A DNA stretch of 22,347 nucleotides. It comes from Metarhizobium sp039808465 (GTDB lineage: Bacteria; Pseudomonadota; Alphaproteobacteria; Rhizobiales; Rhizobiaceae). A program made the translations under genes and the position numbers. The notes under the pieces were generated by a model. It made no database searches, was not told where the DNA came from, and was given only the letters and a program-made list of their open reading frames with translations. The stretch is taken from contig JBDHTA010000060.1 in assembly GCA_039808465.1 (NCBI GenBank), positions 1 to 22,347 on the forward strand, in the 5' to 3' direction. Below are positions 15,169 to 22,347 of this stretch, piece after piece (position 1 is the first letter of the stretch; every line of letters starts with the position of its first letter).

Positions 15169-16910
15169 GTATCCTGGCTTCGCTGGCGAAGGCTTATGAC
15201 AGGCTTCCGGACGCGCCGCCCTTCGGGTTTTCATCTGAAAAGATCGGGTTCCTGATTTCGCTGAATGCGGATGGCAGCGTGGCGTCGGTGACTGACCTGC
15301 GGGATGGAGGGGGTAAGAAGAAAATCGCACCGGCCATGCTGGTGCCGCAACCGGTCAAGCGGACGGCGGGCATCGCGCCGAACTTTCTCTGGGACAAGAC
15401 GTCCTATGTGCTGGGCGTGACTGCGGGAGAGGGTAAGCGCACCGCCGACGAGCATGCGGAATTCGTGCGGCGCCACCAGGCCGATCTGGCGAATACCGAT
15501 GATGCCGGTCTTCGAGCCCTGCTGCTTTTCCTGAGAAGCTGGACCGCCAACCAGTTTATCGCGCCGGTCTGGCCGGACGAGATGAAAGACCAGAACGTTG
15601 TGTTCGCGCTGGAGGACGAGCGCCTGAGCAACATTCGCCTTCACGACAGGCCTGCGGCGAAAAGCCTCTGGGAAAGGCTTTCTGCCGCGGGTGGCAGAAG
15701 CAACCGAATTTGCCTGGTAACCGGCGAGACAGGCCCCGTCGCGCGTCTCCATCCTTCCATCAAGGGCGTGTGGGGCGCTCAATCCTCGGGAGCGGCCCTC
15801 GTTTCTTTCAATCTCGACGCTTTTACCTCCTACGGTCATGAGCAGGGCGACAATGCGCCGGTGTCGGAACTTGCCGCTGCAAAATATATCACAGTCCTCA
15901 ATCGGTTTCTGGAGCGCGACAGCGGCCACCGCATCCAGATCGGTGACGCTTCGACGGTGTTCTGGGCGGATGCTTCCGAAGCCAACTCCGATTTCGCGGA
16001 GCTTGCGGAAAGCGTTTTCGGCGGGATGCTCGACAATATCGATGAGACGATGCAGTCGAGCAAGACCGGTGATATTCTGGCGAAAATCCGCGAGGGAAGG
16101 CCGATTGCCAGCTTCGATCCGGATCTTGCCAAAGGCGTGCGTTTCCATGTGCTGGGTCTGGCGCCCAATGCCGCACGTCTGTCGATCCGCTTCTATTTCG
16201 AGGATAGTTTCGGCGTCCTGGCCGAAAACTACCAGAGATTCGTGTCCGACATGCGCATCGAGCCCAGACCACGGGAAGGCTATCCTCCGCTCTGGCGCTA
16301 TCTTCTTGAAACGGCGGTTCTCGGTAAACGGGAGAATGTGGCGCCCAATCTGGCCGGTGAGTGGATGCGCTCCATCCTGAGCGGAACGAATTATCCGCTG
16401 ACGTTGATGTCCTGCGTGCTGACGCGCATTCGTGCCGACGGCGAGGTGAATGCCTTGCGCGTTGGCATTCTCAAATCTCTGCTTGTTCGCAATTTCAAAA
16501 GGGAGGCACCTGTGGGCCTGGATGAGACGAACGACAACAAAGGGTATTTGCTGGGCCGGCTTTTTGCGGCCTATGAGCAGATCCAGACGGCGGCTCTTGG
16601 GTCCAAGGTTAATGCCACGATCAAAGACAAATATTATGGATCGGCTTCCGCGCAGCCGCGCAAGGTGTTTTCGGTGCTGGAGAAGGGCTCCGCCAATCAC
16701 CTTTCCAAGCTCGGCAAGCAGAAGCCGGGCTACAAGGTTGTTCTGGAACGGCAGGTTGCGGCTATCATGACGCTGATGAGTCCGGGCGGCGACCCCTATC
16801 CGGCATCGCTTTCCGCAGAAGAGCAAGCGCTCTTCGGGCTTGGCTATTATCACCAGAAATTCACACGCAAAGAAGCTGAAACAACCGTTTCGGGGGAGAC
16901 CGCAGAATGA
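15165..16910 (+). CDS. cas8c: Cas8c (Csd1), large subunit of type I-C Cascade
   Basis: The 581-residue protein is the large Cascade subunit, expected to recognise the PAM and help recruit Cas3. Family features include the N-terminal MSILASLAKAYDRL, FLISLNADGSV (29-39), CLVTGETGPVARLHPSIKG around 183-203, and a C-terminal helical domain with KGYLLGRLFAAYEQIQ. Length is normal for Csd1. The ATG overlaps the cas5c stop by four bases, and its own stop overlaps the cas7c start by four, so the three are coupled. The C-terminal 132 codons have their own strong internal translation start and are listed separately as Cas11c. Confidence 0.96.
   Translation: MSILASLAKAYDRLPDAPPFGFSSEKIGFLISLNADGSVASVTDLRDGGGKKKIAPAMLVPQPVKRTAGIAPNFLWDKTSYVLGVTAGEGKRTADEHAEFVRRHQADLANTDDAGLRALLLFLRSWTANQFIAPVWPDEMKDQNVVFALEDERLSNIRLHDRPAAKSLWERLSAAGGRSNRICLVTGETGPVARLHPSIKGVWGAQSSGAALVSFNLDAFTSYGHEQGDNAPVSELAAAKYITVLNRFLERDSGHRIQIGDASTVFWADASEANSDFAELAESVFGGMLDNIDETMQSSKTGDILAKIREGRPIASFDPDLAKGVRFHVLGLAPNAARLSIRFYFEDSFGVLAENYQRFVSDMRIEPRPREGYPPLWRYLLETAVLGKRENVAPNLAGEWMRSILSGTNYPLTLMSCVLTRIRADGEVNALRVGILKSLLVRNFKREAPVGLDETNDNKGYLLGRLFAAYEQIQTAALGSKVNATIKDKYYGSASAQPRKVFSVLEKGSANHLSKLGKQKPGYKVVLERQVAAIMTLMSPGGDPYPASLSAEEQALFGLGYYHQKFTRKEAETTVSGETAE
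16512..16910 (+). CDS. cas11c: Cas11c, small Cascade subunit translated from an internal start within cas8c
   Basis: AAAAGGGAGG (16497-16506) is a very strong ribosome site, followed after five bases by a GTG at 16512 in the cas8c frame. It encodes the last 132 residues of Cas8c, beginning (M)GLDETNDNKGYLLGRLF. Type I-C systems are known to make Cas11c by internal initiation in cas8c. The product forms the inner belly of Cascade and stabilises the non-target strand. The position just before the GYxLGRLFA segment and the size match that precedent. There is no separate cas11 gene in the operon, which supports this reading. Evidence is sequence-based only; annotation pipelines usually omit it. 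Confidence 0.8.
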   Translation: MGLDETNDNKGYLLGRLFAAYEQIQTAALGSKVNATIKDKYYGSASAQPRKVFSVLEKGSANHLSKLGKQKPGYKVVLERQVAAIMTLMSPGGDPYPASLSAEEQALFGLGYYHQKFTRKEAETTVSGETAE

Positions 16911-17863
16911 CCATCCTCGCCAATCGATATGATTTCGTGCTGATCTTCGATGTCGCCAACGGTAATCCGAATGGCGATCCCGATGCGGGCAACCTTCCGC
17001 GCCTCGATCCGGAAACCAACAAGGGGCTGGTCTCCGATGTCAGCCTCAAGCGCAAGATCCGCAACTACGTGGAACTGGCGCGCGAAAAGCAGGATGGCTT
17101 TCATATTTACGTTCAGGAGGGCGCAATCCTCAACGAAAAGCACCGTCAGGCCTACAGGGCGTTGCGGCCGGACGATCCCAAGGCCGAGAAGGATGCCAAG
17201 CTCAACCCGAAGGACGATGCGGAGGCGGTGAAACTGCGCGATTTCATGTGCATGAACTTCTTCGATGTGCGCACCTTTGGTGCGGTCATGTCGACGGGTA
17301 TCAATTGCGGCCAGGTGAAAGGCCCGGTGCAGATGACGTTCGCCACTTCCGTCGAGCCGATCATGCCGCTTGAAATTTCCATCACGCGGATGGCAGCCAC
17401 CAACGAGGCGGAAAAGAAGCAGAAGGCAGAGGGGGGCGACGACAGCAACGAGCGTACCGACAACCGCACGATGGGCCGCAAGCATATCGTGCCTTATGGG
17501 CTCTATGTCGCCCACGGCTTTATCTCGGCCAAATTCGCGGAGCGGACGACGTTTTCGGAAAGCGATCTGGAGCTTTTGTTCGAGGCGCTCGGCGCCATGT
17601 TCGAGCACGACCGGGCCGCCGCACGTGGCGAGATGACGACGCGCAAGCTGATCGTTTTCAAGCATGAAAACCCGCTCGGCAATGCGCCTGCTGGCCAGTT
17701 GTTCGATCGCGTGAAGATTGGCCGCAACGTTGGCGGTGAATTCCGCGATGTCGATGACATAAGGATCGGCAACGAGCCGCCCGCCCGCAAATTTTCGGAT
17801 TACATCGTCTCGATCGACCGGGAGAACCTGCCAGCGGGCGTCGAAATCATCGAAAAGCTGTAG
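16907..17863 (+). CDS. cas7c: Cas7c (Csd2), crRNA-binding backbone subunit of Cascade
   Basis: The 318-residue RAMP protein polymerises along the crRNA spacer to form the Cascade backbone. The highly conserved N-terminus YDFVLIFDVANGNPNGDPDA (8-27), followed by LPRLDPETNKGLVSDVSLKRKIRNYV, is diagnostic of Csd2. The motif FFDVRTFGAVMSTG (about 117-130) and IVPYGLYVAHGF (about 192-203) are also typical. Start and length are normal. The start overlaps cas8c by ATGA, and cas4 follows after only three bases. Confidence 0.97.
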   Translation: MTILANRYDFVLIFDVANGNPNGDPDAGNLPRLDPETNKGLVSDVSLKRKIRNYVELAREKQDGFHIYVQEGAILNEKHRQAYRALRPDDPKAEKDAKLNPKDDAEAVKLRDFMCMNFFDVRTFGAVMSTGINCGQVKGPVQMTFATSVEPIMPLEISITRMAATNEAEKKQKAEGGDDSNERTDNRTMGRKHIVPYGLYVAHGFISAKFAERTTFSESDLELLFEALGAMFEHDRAAARGEMTTRKLIVFKHENPLGNAPAGQLFDRVKIGRNVGGEFRDVDDIRIGNEPPARKFSDYIVSIDRENLPAGVEIIEKL

Positions 17864-17866
17864 GCG

Positions 17867-18550
17867 ATGGGGCAGGCGGGGGAGAATGCCGGCGAGGGGG
17901 TGCCGGAACCCATTCCATTATCTGCCTTGCAGCATGCCGTCTATTGTCTGCGCCAGGCGGCCTTGATTCATCTCGAGCGGGTCTGGGCCGATAACCGCTT
18001 CACGGCAGAAGGCAATGTGCTGCATGCAGTTGCCGACAAGGGCGGATCGCGAAAAGGGCGCGGCACGCGCCGGGTGATGGCTCTGCCGCTTGCTTCGAAA
18101 CGGTTGAACATCGCCGGTGTCGCCGATGTCGTCGAATTCCACCGGGCAGTGGAGAAAGATGCGAACCGGGAGGTTGCCTTTCCGATTGAATACAAGCGTG
18201 GCAAGCCAAAGCTGCACCGCGCTGACGAGGTGCAGCTTTGTGCCCAGGCTTTATGCCTGGAAGAGATGACCGGGTATCCGGTGCCAGAAGGGGCGTTATT
18301 TTATGCCGAGACGAAGCGCCGTCTTGCCGTGCCCTTTGATGCGGAGTTGCGGCGGCTTACCGAGGAAACGGTCAGGGATCTGCAGGCTGTCTTCGATACT
18401 CGCGTGACGCCGCCGCCTACAACCCGGCGCGAGCGCTGTCGGGCCTGCTCCCTGATTGAACTTTGCCGCCCCGATACCGTGGCCAGGTCTGTTCGGGCAT
18501 GGCGTGGCCGCATGCTGCAAAAGCTGCTGGCGGAGGAGCCGACACCATGA
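17867..18550 (+). CDS. cas4: Cas4, Fe-S cluster RecB-family nuclease of spacer acquisition
   Basis: The 227-residue nuclease trims prespacer ends and helps select the PAM and orientation together with Cas1-Cas2. Four cysteines fit the Fe-S cluster set: Cys27 (YCLRQ) and Cys191, Cys194, Cys200 (CRACSLIELC). The RecB-like nuclease core shows His53, Asp87 (GVADVVEF), Glu108-x-Lys110 (PIEYKRGK) and Gln123 (EVQLCAQALCLEE). About 13 N-terminal residues (MGQAGENAGEGVP) are glycine- and acid-rich and not conserved in type, so a later start cannot be excluded, although no ATG is available before Cys27. The stop overlaps the cas1 start (ATGA). Confidence 0.96.
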   Translation: MGQAGENAGEGVPEPIPLSALQHAVYCLRQAALIHLERVWADNRFTAEGNVLHAVADKGGSRKGRGTRRVMALPLASKRLNIAGVADVVEFHRAVEKDANREVAFPIEYKRGKPKLHRADEVQLCAQALCLEEMTGYPVPEGALFYAETKRRLAVPFDAELRRLTEETVRDLQAVFDTRVTPPPTTRRERCRACSLIELCRPDTVARSVRAWRGRMLQKLLAEEPTP

Positions 18551-19581
18551 AGAAGCTGCTCAACACGCTCTATGTCACCACCGAAAACGCATCGCTGCGC
18601 AAGGACGGTGAAAATCTGGTGGCTGAGGTGGATGGTATCGAGCGCGTGCGTGTGCCGCTGCACATGCTGGCATCGGTGGCGGTGTTCGGCGCCATTTTCG
18701 TGTCTCCCGCATTGATGGCGGCGTGCGCTGGGGCAGGCATCACGATCGTGATGCTGGATCGCAACGGCCGGTTTCAGGCGCGTGTCGAAGGCCCGGTCAC
18801 GGGTAATGTGTTGCTGCGCCGCGCGCAATACCGCGCCTCGGATCAGCCGGATGAGATCGTTCGCTCGATCGTCATTGGCAAGATCGCCAATCAGCGTTCG
18901 GTGCTGATGCGGTCCTTGCGCGATTACGGACCTGAATTTTCAGAGCCGGATCGAGCGGAGATCACTACCGTTACCGAACGGCTGGCCCGTATCATCCGTC
19001 GCGTCGAACTTGCCGATGAGGGATTGGACGCTTTGCGTGGTTCGGAAGGAGAGGCGGCCAATCTCTATTTTTCGGTTTTCAATCACTTGATCCGTTCACC
19101 CGATGTGGAAATGCGATGGGCGGGCCGTTCGCGCCGCCCTCCGCTTGATCCCGTGAATGCGCTCTTGTCTTTTCTCTACACGTTACTCACCCACGATTGC
19201 CGCAGCGCCTGCGAAAGCGTCGGTCTTGATCCGGCTGTCGGCTTTCTTCATCGCGACCGGCCCGGCCGCCCGAGTCTGGCGCTTGATCTGATGGAGGAAA
19301 TGCGTCCCGTTCTGGCGGATCGGCTGGCGCTGTCCCTGATCAATCGGCGGCAGTTGCGGGCAAAAGATTTCGAGACGCGGGATGGCGGTGCCGTGATGAT
19401 GTCGGACGATGCCCGCAAGCTGGTGATCACGGCATGGCAGGAGCGCAAGAAGGATGAGCGATTGCATCCATTTCTGGAGGAGAAGGCACCGCTGGGTCTG
19501 ACGCCTTATCTGCAAGCGCAGATGCTGGCTGGCCATTTGCGCGGTGATCTCGACGCTTATCCGCCCTGGCTCTGGAAGTAG
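18547..19581 (+). CDS. cas1: Cas1 integrase, type I-C
   Basis: The 344-residue endonuclease/integrase inserts new spacers at the leader end of the array together with Cas2. An N-terminal beta-sandwich begins LLNTLYVTTENASLRKDGEN (4-23). The helical catalytic domain carries Glu167 (GSEGEAANLYF), His235 and the Asp247/Glu250 region (FLHRDRPGRPSLALDLMEE), matching the conserved Glu-His-acid metal site. The ATG at 18547 overlaps the cas4 stop by four bases; the longer in-frame start at 18463 lies within cas4 and is rejected. Length is typical for the I-C subfamily. Confidence 0.97.
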   Translation: MKKLLNTLYVTTENASLRKDGENLVAEVDGIERVRVPLHMLASVAVFGAIFVSPALMAACAGAGITIVMLDRNGRFQARVEGPVTGNVLLRRAQYRASDQPDEIVRSIVIGKIANQRSVLMRSLRDYGPEFSEPDRAEITTVTERLARIIRRVELADEGLDALRGSEGEAANLYFSVFNHLIRSPDVEMRWAGRSRRPPLDPVNALLSFLYTLLTHDCRSACESVGLDPAVGFLHRDRPGRPSLALDLMEEMRPVLADRLALSLINRRQLRAKDFETRDGGAVMMSDDARKLVITAWQERKKDERLHPFLEEKAPLGLTPYLQAQMLAGHLRGDLDAYPPWLWK

Positions 19582-19591
19582 GAGACCTCTC

Positions 19592-19882
19592 ATGCTGGTA
19601 TTGGTGACCTATGACGTGAATACGACCGAGGCAAACGGGGCAGCACGCTTGCGCCGTGTCGCCAAAGCCTGCCGCGACTATGGCCAGAGGGTCCAGTTTT
19701 CGGTCTTCGAGATCGAGGTCGATCCGGCGCAATGGGTAAAGCTGAAGGCGCGCCTGGAAAGTGTAATCAAGCCGGAATTCGATAGCCTTCGCTACTATTA
19801 CCTTGGCGCCAACTGGCAACGCAAGGTGGAGCATATAGGCGCCAAGCCGGCGGTTGATTTCGGCGGCACGCTGATCGTCTGA
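19592..19882 (+). CDS. cas2: Cas2, structural partner of Cas1 in spacer integration
   Basis: The 96-residue ferredoxin-fold protein forms the dimer that holds the prespacer between two Cas1 dimers. LVLVTYDVNT (2-11) carries the conserved Asp8. RVQFSVFEIEVD (33-44) and DSLRYYYLG (64-72) are the other family strands. The ATG at 19592 has GGAG seven bases upstream; an earlier in-frame start at 19544 lies inside cas1 and is rejected. It is the last cas gene, and the CRISPR leader starts directly after it. Confidence 0.96.
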   Translation: MLVLVTYDVNTTEANGAARLRRVAKACRDYGQRVQFSVFEIEVDPAQWVKLKARLESVIKPEFDSLRYYYLGANWQRKVEHIGAKPAVDFGGTLIV

Positions 19883-20086
19883 TCGCATGGGCCCATTGCG
19901 TCGCATGGGTGCGAACCATAAGCGTGCCGAAGAACCCATGCAGGTTCGCACTCATAACAGCTCTTTGAAATTGCGAGAAAAATTTTGTGCTCAGCAATCC
20001 GGGCCATCTCTTCGGTGTCATTTTCGAGTCAATACGCGCAATGGCGCCACTTTTCTCTGCCCTAGCAATCGTTTAGCACATATACA
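19883..20086 (+). promoter_or_regulatory. CRISPR leader
   Basis: This non-coding stretch of 204 bp lies between cas2 and the first repeat and is the expected site of the array promoter and of spacer insertion. It is relatively AT-rich from 19952. A direct repeat TCGCATGGG occurs at 19883 and 19901. GTGCGAACC (19909-19917) is complementary to GGTTCGCAC (19943-19951), and CATGGGT (19904-19910) to ACCCATG (19934-19940); these pairings compete. TTGAAA at 19965-19970 is the best -35-like hexamer, but a good -10 at the right spacing is not evident. A short plus-strand frame across it (19887-20141) runs into the repeats and is not a gene. Confidence 0.75.
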
Positions 20087-22176
20087 GTCGCCTCCTTCGC
20101 GGAGGCGTGGATTGAAACCCTTGGACACGGCGCGTCGATGACAACGCCGTGACGTCGCCTCCTTCGCGGAGGCGTGGATTGAAACAACGGGGCTGACGAG
20201 CCGACGCATACGATCACGGGTCGCCTCCTTCGCGGAGGCGTGGATTGAAACCGCGACTTAACCTCAACACCTACGATGGCCTTTTGTCGCCTCCTTCGCG
20301 GAGGCGTGGATTGAAACTCGCCGGATGAGCCGGTGACGACGATTACCGGCAGTCGCCTCCTTCGCGGAGGCGTGGATTGAAACGGATGCTTTCGAGCGGC
20401 GCATTCGGCAAATCGCCTGTCGCCTCCTTCGCGGAGGCGTGGATTGAAACCAGCAGGGCAAGCCGGGAAAAACTGGAGATTGCCGTCGCCTCCTTCGCGG
20501 AGGCGTGGATTGAAACGCAATGCCATTCTGGATGCTTCCGGCGTTACCAAGGTCGCCTCCTTCGCGGAGGCGTGGATTGAAACTCGGCAAAAAAGGCGAT
20601 ACGGTCTATGTCATCAACGGTCGCCTCCTTCGCGGAGGCGTGGATTGAAACCACGCCCCACGCCAGCGGCCGTCCTTGTCCTGTAGTCGCCTCCTTCGCG
20701 GAGGCGTGGATTGAAACTCAACCAGCTCGCCGCGATCCGCACGTCCTCGGCGTCGCCTCCTTCGCGGAGGCGTGGATTGAAACCCGCGTCAGATAGGGGA
20801 TGCCGACGTCGGGATGGCGTCGCCTCCTTCGCGGAGGCGTGGATTGAAACAAGGCCCTGAAGCGCAACCGCCATCGCGTTCTCGTCGCCTCCTTCGCGGA
20901 GGCGTGGATTGAAACCAGGTCCGGGGTGATGCGGGCGAGAATCTGGGGTGTCGCCTCCTTCGCGGAGGCGTGGATTGAAACCATTGCTTCGGCTGCGGCG
21001 CGGCCGGCGACGTGCGGTCGCCTCCTTCGCGGAGGCGTGGATTGAAACCTGCGCTTGAGGTGCCTCCCATGCGTCCCGTGCTGTCGCCTCCTTCGCGGAG
21101 GCGTGGATTGAAACTGTCTGAAATCAAAGCGCTCCTTGAATGACAGGCGTCGCCTCCTTCGCGGAGGCGTGGATTGAAACGGCTCACGGCGCTGTGCGGC
21201 TCGGGCGGCGCGATGTCGCCTCCTTCGCGGAGGCGTGGATTGAAACATCTTGAGACTTCGTCATGCCGCCCTCCGCTCTGGTCGCCTCCTTCGCGGAGGC
21301 GTGGATTGAAACCACGGCGGCAGATCGGTGTTGGACGGCTCCTCCTCGGTCGCCTCCTTCGCGGAGGCGTGGATTGAAACTGGCCCGAAGAACTCGGCGC
21401 GGATATCGCGCACCCAGTCGCCTCCTTCGCGGAGGCGTGGATTGAAACGGCGAAGCTGGCAACGCCGCGCAGATGCGGCAGCGTCGCCTCCTTCGCGGAG
21501 GCGTGGATTGAAACCAGGTCCAGGCCACCGAAGGCGATGCCCTGGTGCGTCGCCTCCTTCGCGGAGGCGTGGATTGAAACCCTGCTCGCGCAGGGCCGAC
21601 GTGGCGGCCGCCCGGTCGCCTCCTTCGCGGAGGCGTGGATTGAAACCGCCCTGCCGTTTGCCGACCGCGTCGCGCAGCAGGGTCGCCTCCTTCGCGGAGG
21701 CGTGGATTGAAACCGCAACCAGGTCACCAGACTGGCGACCTCGATCGGTCGCCTCCTTCGCGGAGGCGTGGATTGAAACGGCACCTGCTCGGCCCGCTCG
21801 GCCGCCGTGGCGCGTCGCCTCCTTCGCGGAGGCGTGGATTGAAACGATCCGGACGTGCACAAGGAAGGCACCGACCCCGGTCGCCTCCTTCGCGGAGGCG
21901 TGGATTGAAACCCGCCGCCTCGGCAATGCCTGGGCAAAGGTCAAGTCGCCTCCTTCGCGGAGGCGTGGATTGAAACATGCAGACGCTTGCGGGCGATGGC
22001 CGCCGCCGCCGTCGCCTCCTTCGCGGAGGCGTGGATTGAAACTTGTTCGCGGCCGTCGTGATGTACGGCGCCGGAGGTCGCCTCCTTCGCGGAGGCGTGG
22101 ATTGAAACGCTCTGGTGGGGGAGAGGTGAGAGCGAGGGGAAAGGTCGCCTCGAGCCATCCGCGTATCATTCGAAAC
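20087..22176 (+). CRISPR. Type I-C CRISPR array, 31 intact repeats and 31 spacers
   Basis: The 32-nt repeat starts GTCGCCTCCTTCGCGGAGGC and ends GTGGATTGAAAC. Its inner CGCCTCC/GGAGGCG arms form a 7-bp stem with a TTCGC loop. This structure and the ATTGAAAC end are typical of type I-C and set the transcription direction as plus, away from cas2. I count 31 repeats, starting at 20087, 20154, 20220 and so on to 22077. They read as identical throughout. Spacers are 33-36 nt, mostly 34. A decayed repeat at 22144-22176 closes the array. Translating through the array gives artificial repetitive proteins that should not be annotated. Confidence 0.99.
22144..22176 (+). repeat. Degenerate terminal CRISPR repeat
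   Basis: After the last 35-nt spacer the sequence begins GTCGCCTC, identical to the first eight bases of the repeat. It ends ATTCGAAAC, close to the consensus ATTGAAAC, while the middle has lost the stem. The length (33 nt) and position fit a decayed leader-distal repeat. This confirms array polarity. Confidence 0.8.
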
Positions 22177-22318
22177 CGCACATTCATTTCGTGCGGTGAT
22201 CTCCACACCGCCGTCATGGCAGGCGTTTGCCGTCAGCATCATCTCCTGGGGGGATGGCGGCGGGCGGCGGAACGCGGCACACAGGGGCGACAACAGCGTT
22301 CCGTAAAAGGGTGCCTCC
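22177..22318. other. Non-coding stretch after the array with two inverted repeats
   Basis: ACCGCAC (22175-22181) pairs with GTGCGGT (22191-22197) across a 9-base loop, immediately after the degenerate repeat. It could end array transcription, but no T-run follows. GCGGTG (22193-22198) can alternatively pair with CACCGC (22206-22211). CGGAACGC (22268-22275) and GCGTTCCG (22296-22303) form a second 8-bp inverted repeat just upstream of the next gene start. No gene is seen here. Confidence 0.45.
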
Positions 22319-22347
22319 ATGACTGCCTATCCGATCGACCTGATCCG
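22319..22347 (+). CDS. Start of an unidentified gene, cut by the window edge
   Basis: An ATG at 22319 is preceded by AAAAGGG at a reasonable distance and opens a frame reading MTAYPIDLI followed by a partial codon (CG). Only nine complete codons are visible, so no function can be assigned. The start loosely resembles class V aminotransferase/cysteine desulfurase-like proteins (pattern ID.IR) or IS630-type transposases (Y..DLR), but this is only a guess. It does not look like elongation factor Tu. Confidence 0.4.

Noticed and set aside
15231..16853. Minus-strand 540-codon frame opposite cas8c
   Set aside because: It is an antisense shadow of a gene with clear family identity and coupled neighbours.
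20018..22320. Many repetitive frames (ASFAEAWIET, FNPRLREGGD and FQSTPPRRRR repeats)
   Set aside because: They are translations of the CRISPR repeats in different frames and do not represent proteins.

Overview
The window is GC-rich alphaproteobacterial DNA, most likely from the Hyphomicrobiales (Rhizobiales). The clues are a very large membrane-anchored coiled-coil protein of the kind found at the growing pole of these bacteria, an adrenodoxin-type ferredoxin near a folP-folB-folK cluster, and an rlmB gene next to a tRNA-Tyr/tRNA-Gly pair. The species cannot be read from the sequence alone.

Layout. Positions 1-6401 (minus strand) hold the N-terminal 2133 codons of one giant gene, which runs off the left edge. 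It has two membrane helices followed by about 1,900 residues of repeats with 11-residue periodicity, some amplified recently (a 110-codon duplication and an 87-bp tandem series). A divergent control region (6402-6870) follows, then plus-strand genes for a small Hpt phosphotransfer protein and a 2Fe-2S ferredoxin. Next is a minus-strand candidate small RNA with anti-Shine-Dalgarno motifs and a strong terminator, and a minus-strand secreted DUF922/HExxH protein. Folate genes folP, folB and folK (plus) converge on rlmB (minus). tRNA-Tyr and tRNA-Gly follow, with a TTGACA promoter upstream.

Positions 12226-22176 hold a complete, compact type I-C CRISPR-Cas locus, all on the plus strand: cas3, cas5c, cas8c, cas7c, cas4, cas1, cas2, a leader of about 200 bp, and an array of 31 repeats that read as identical, plus one decayed terminal repeat (31 spacers of 33-36 nt). 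Cas8c, Cas5c and Cas7c would form Cascade, Cas3 would degrade the target, and Cas1-Cas2-Cas4 would acquire spacers. Overlapping ATGA stop/start junctions imply translational coupling. Inside cas8c there is an in-frame GTG preceded by a very good ribosome-binding site. It would make the separate small subunit Cas11c, which standard annotation does not show.

The locus directly follows tRNA-Gly, where as far as I recall relatives carry tuf-tRNA-Trp-secE-nusG, so it may be an insertion. The first codons of another gene lie at the right edge. I found no clearly novel defence system. The best second-look items are the Cas11c internal start, the candidate anti-SD small RNA, the hendecad repeat architecture of the giant polar protein, and the tRNA-adjacent position of the CRISPR locus.
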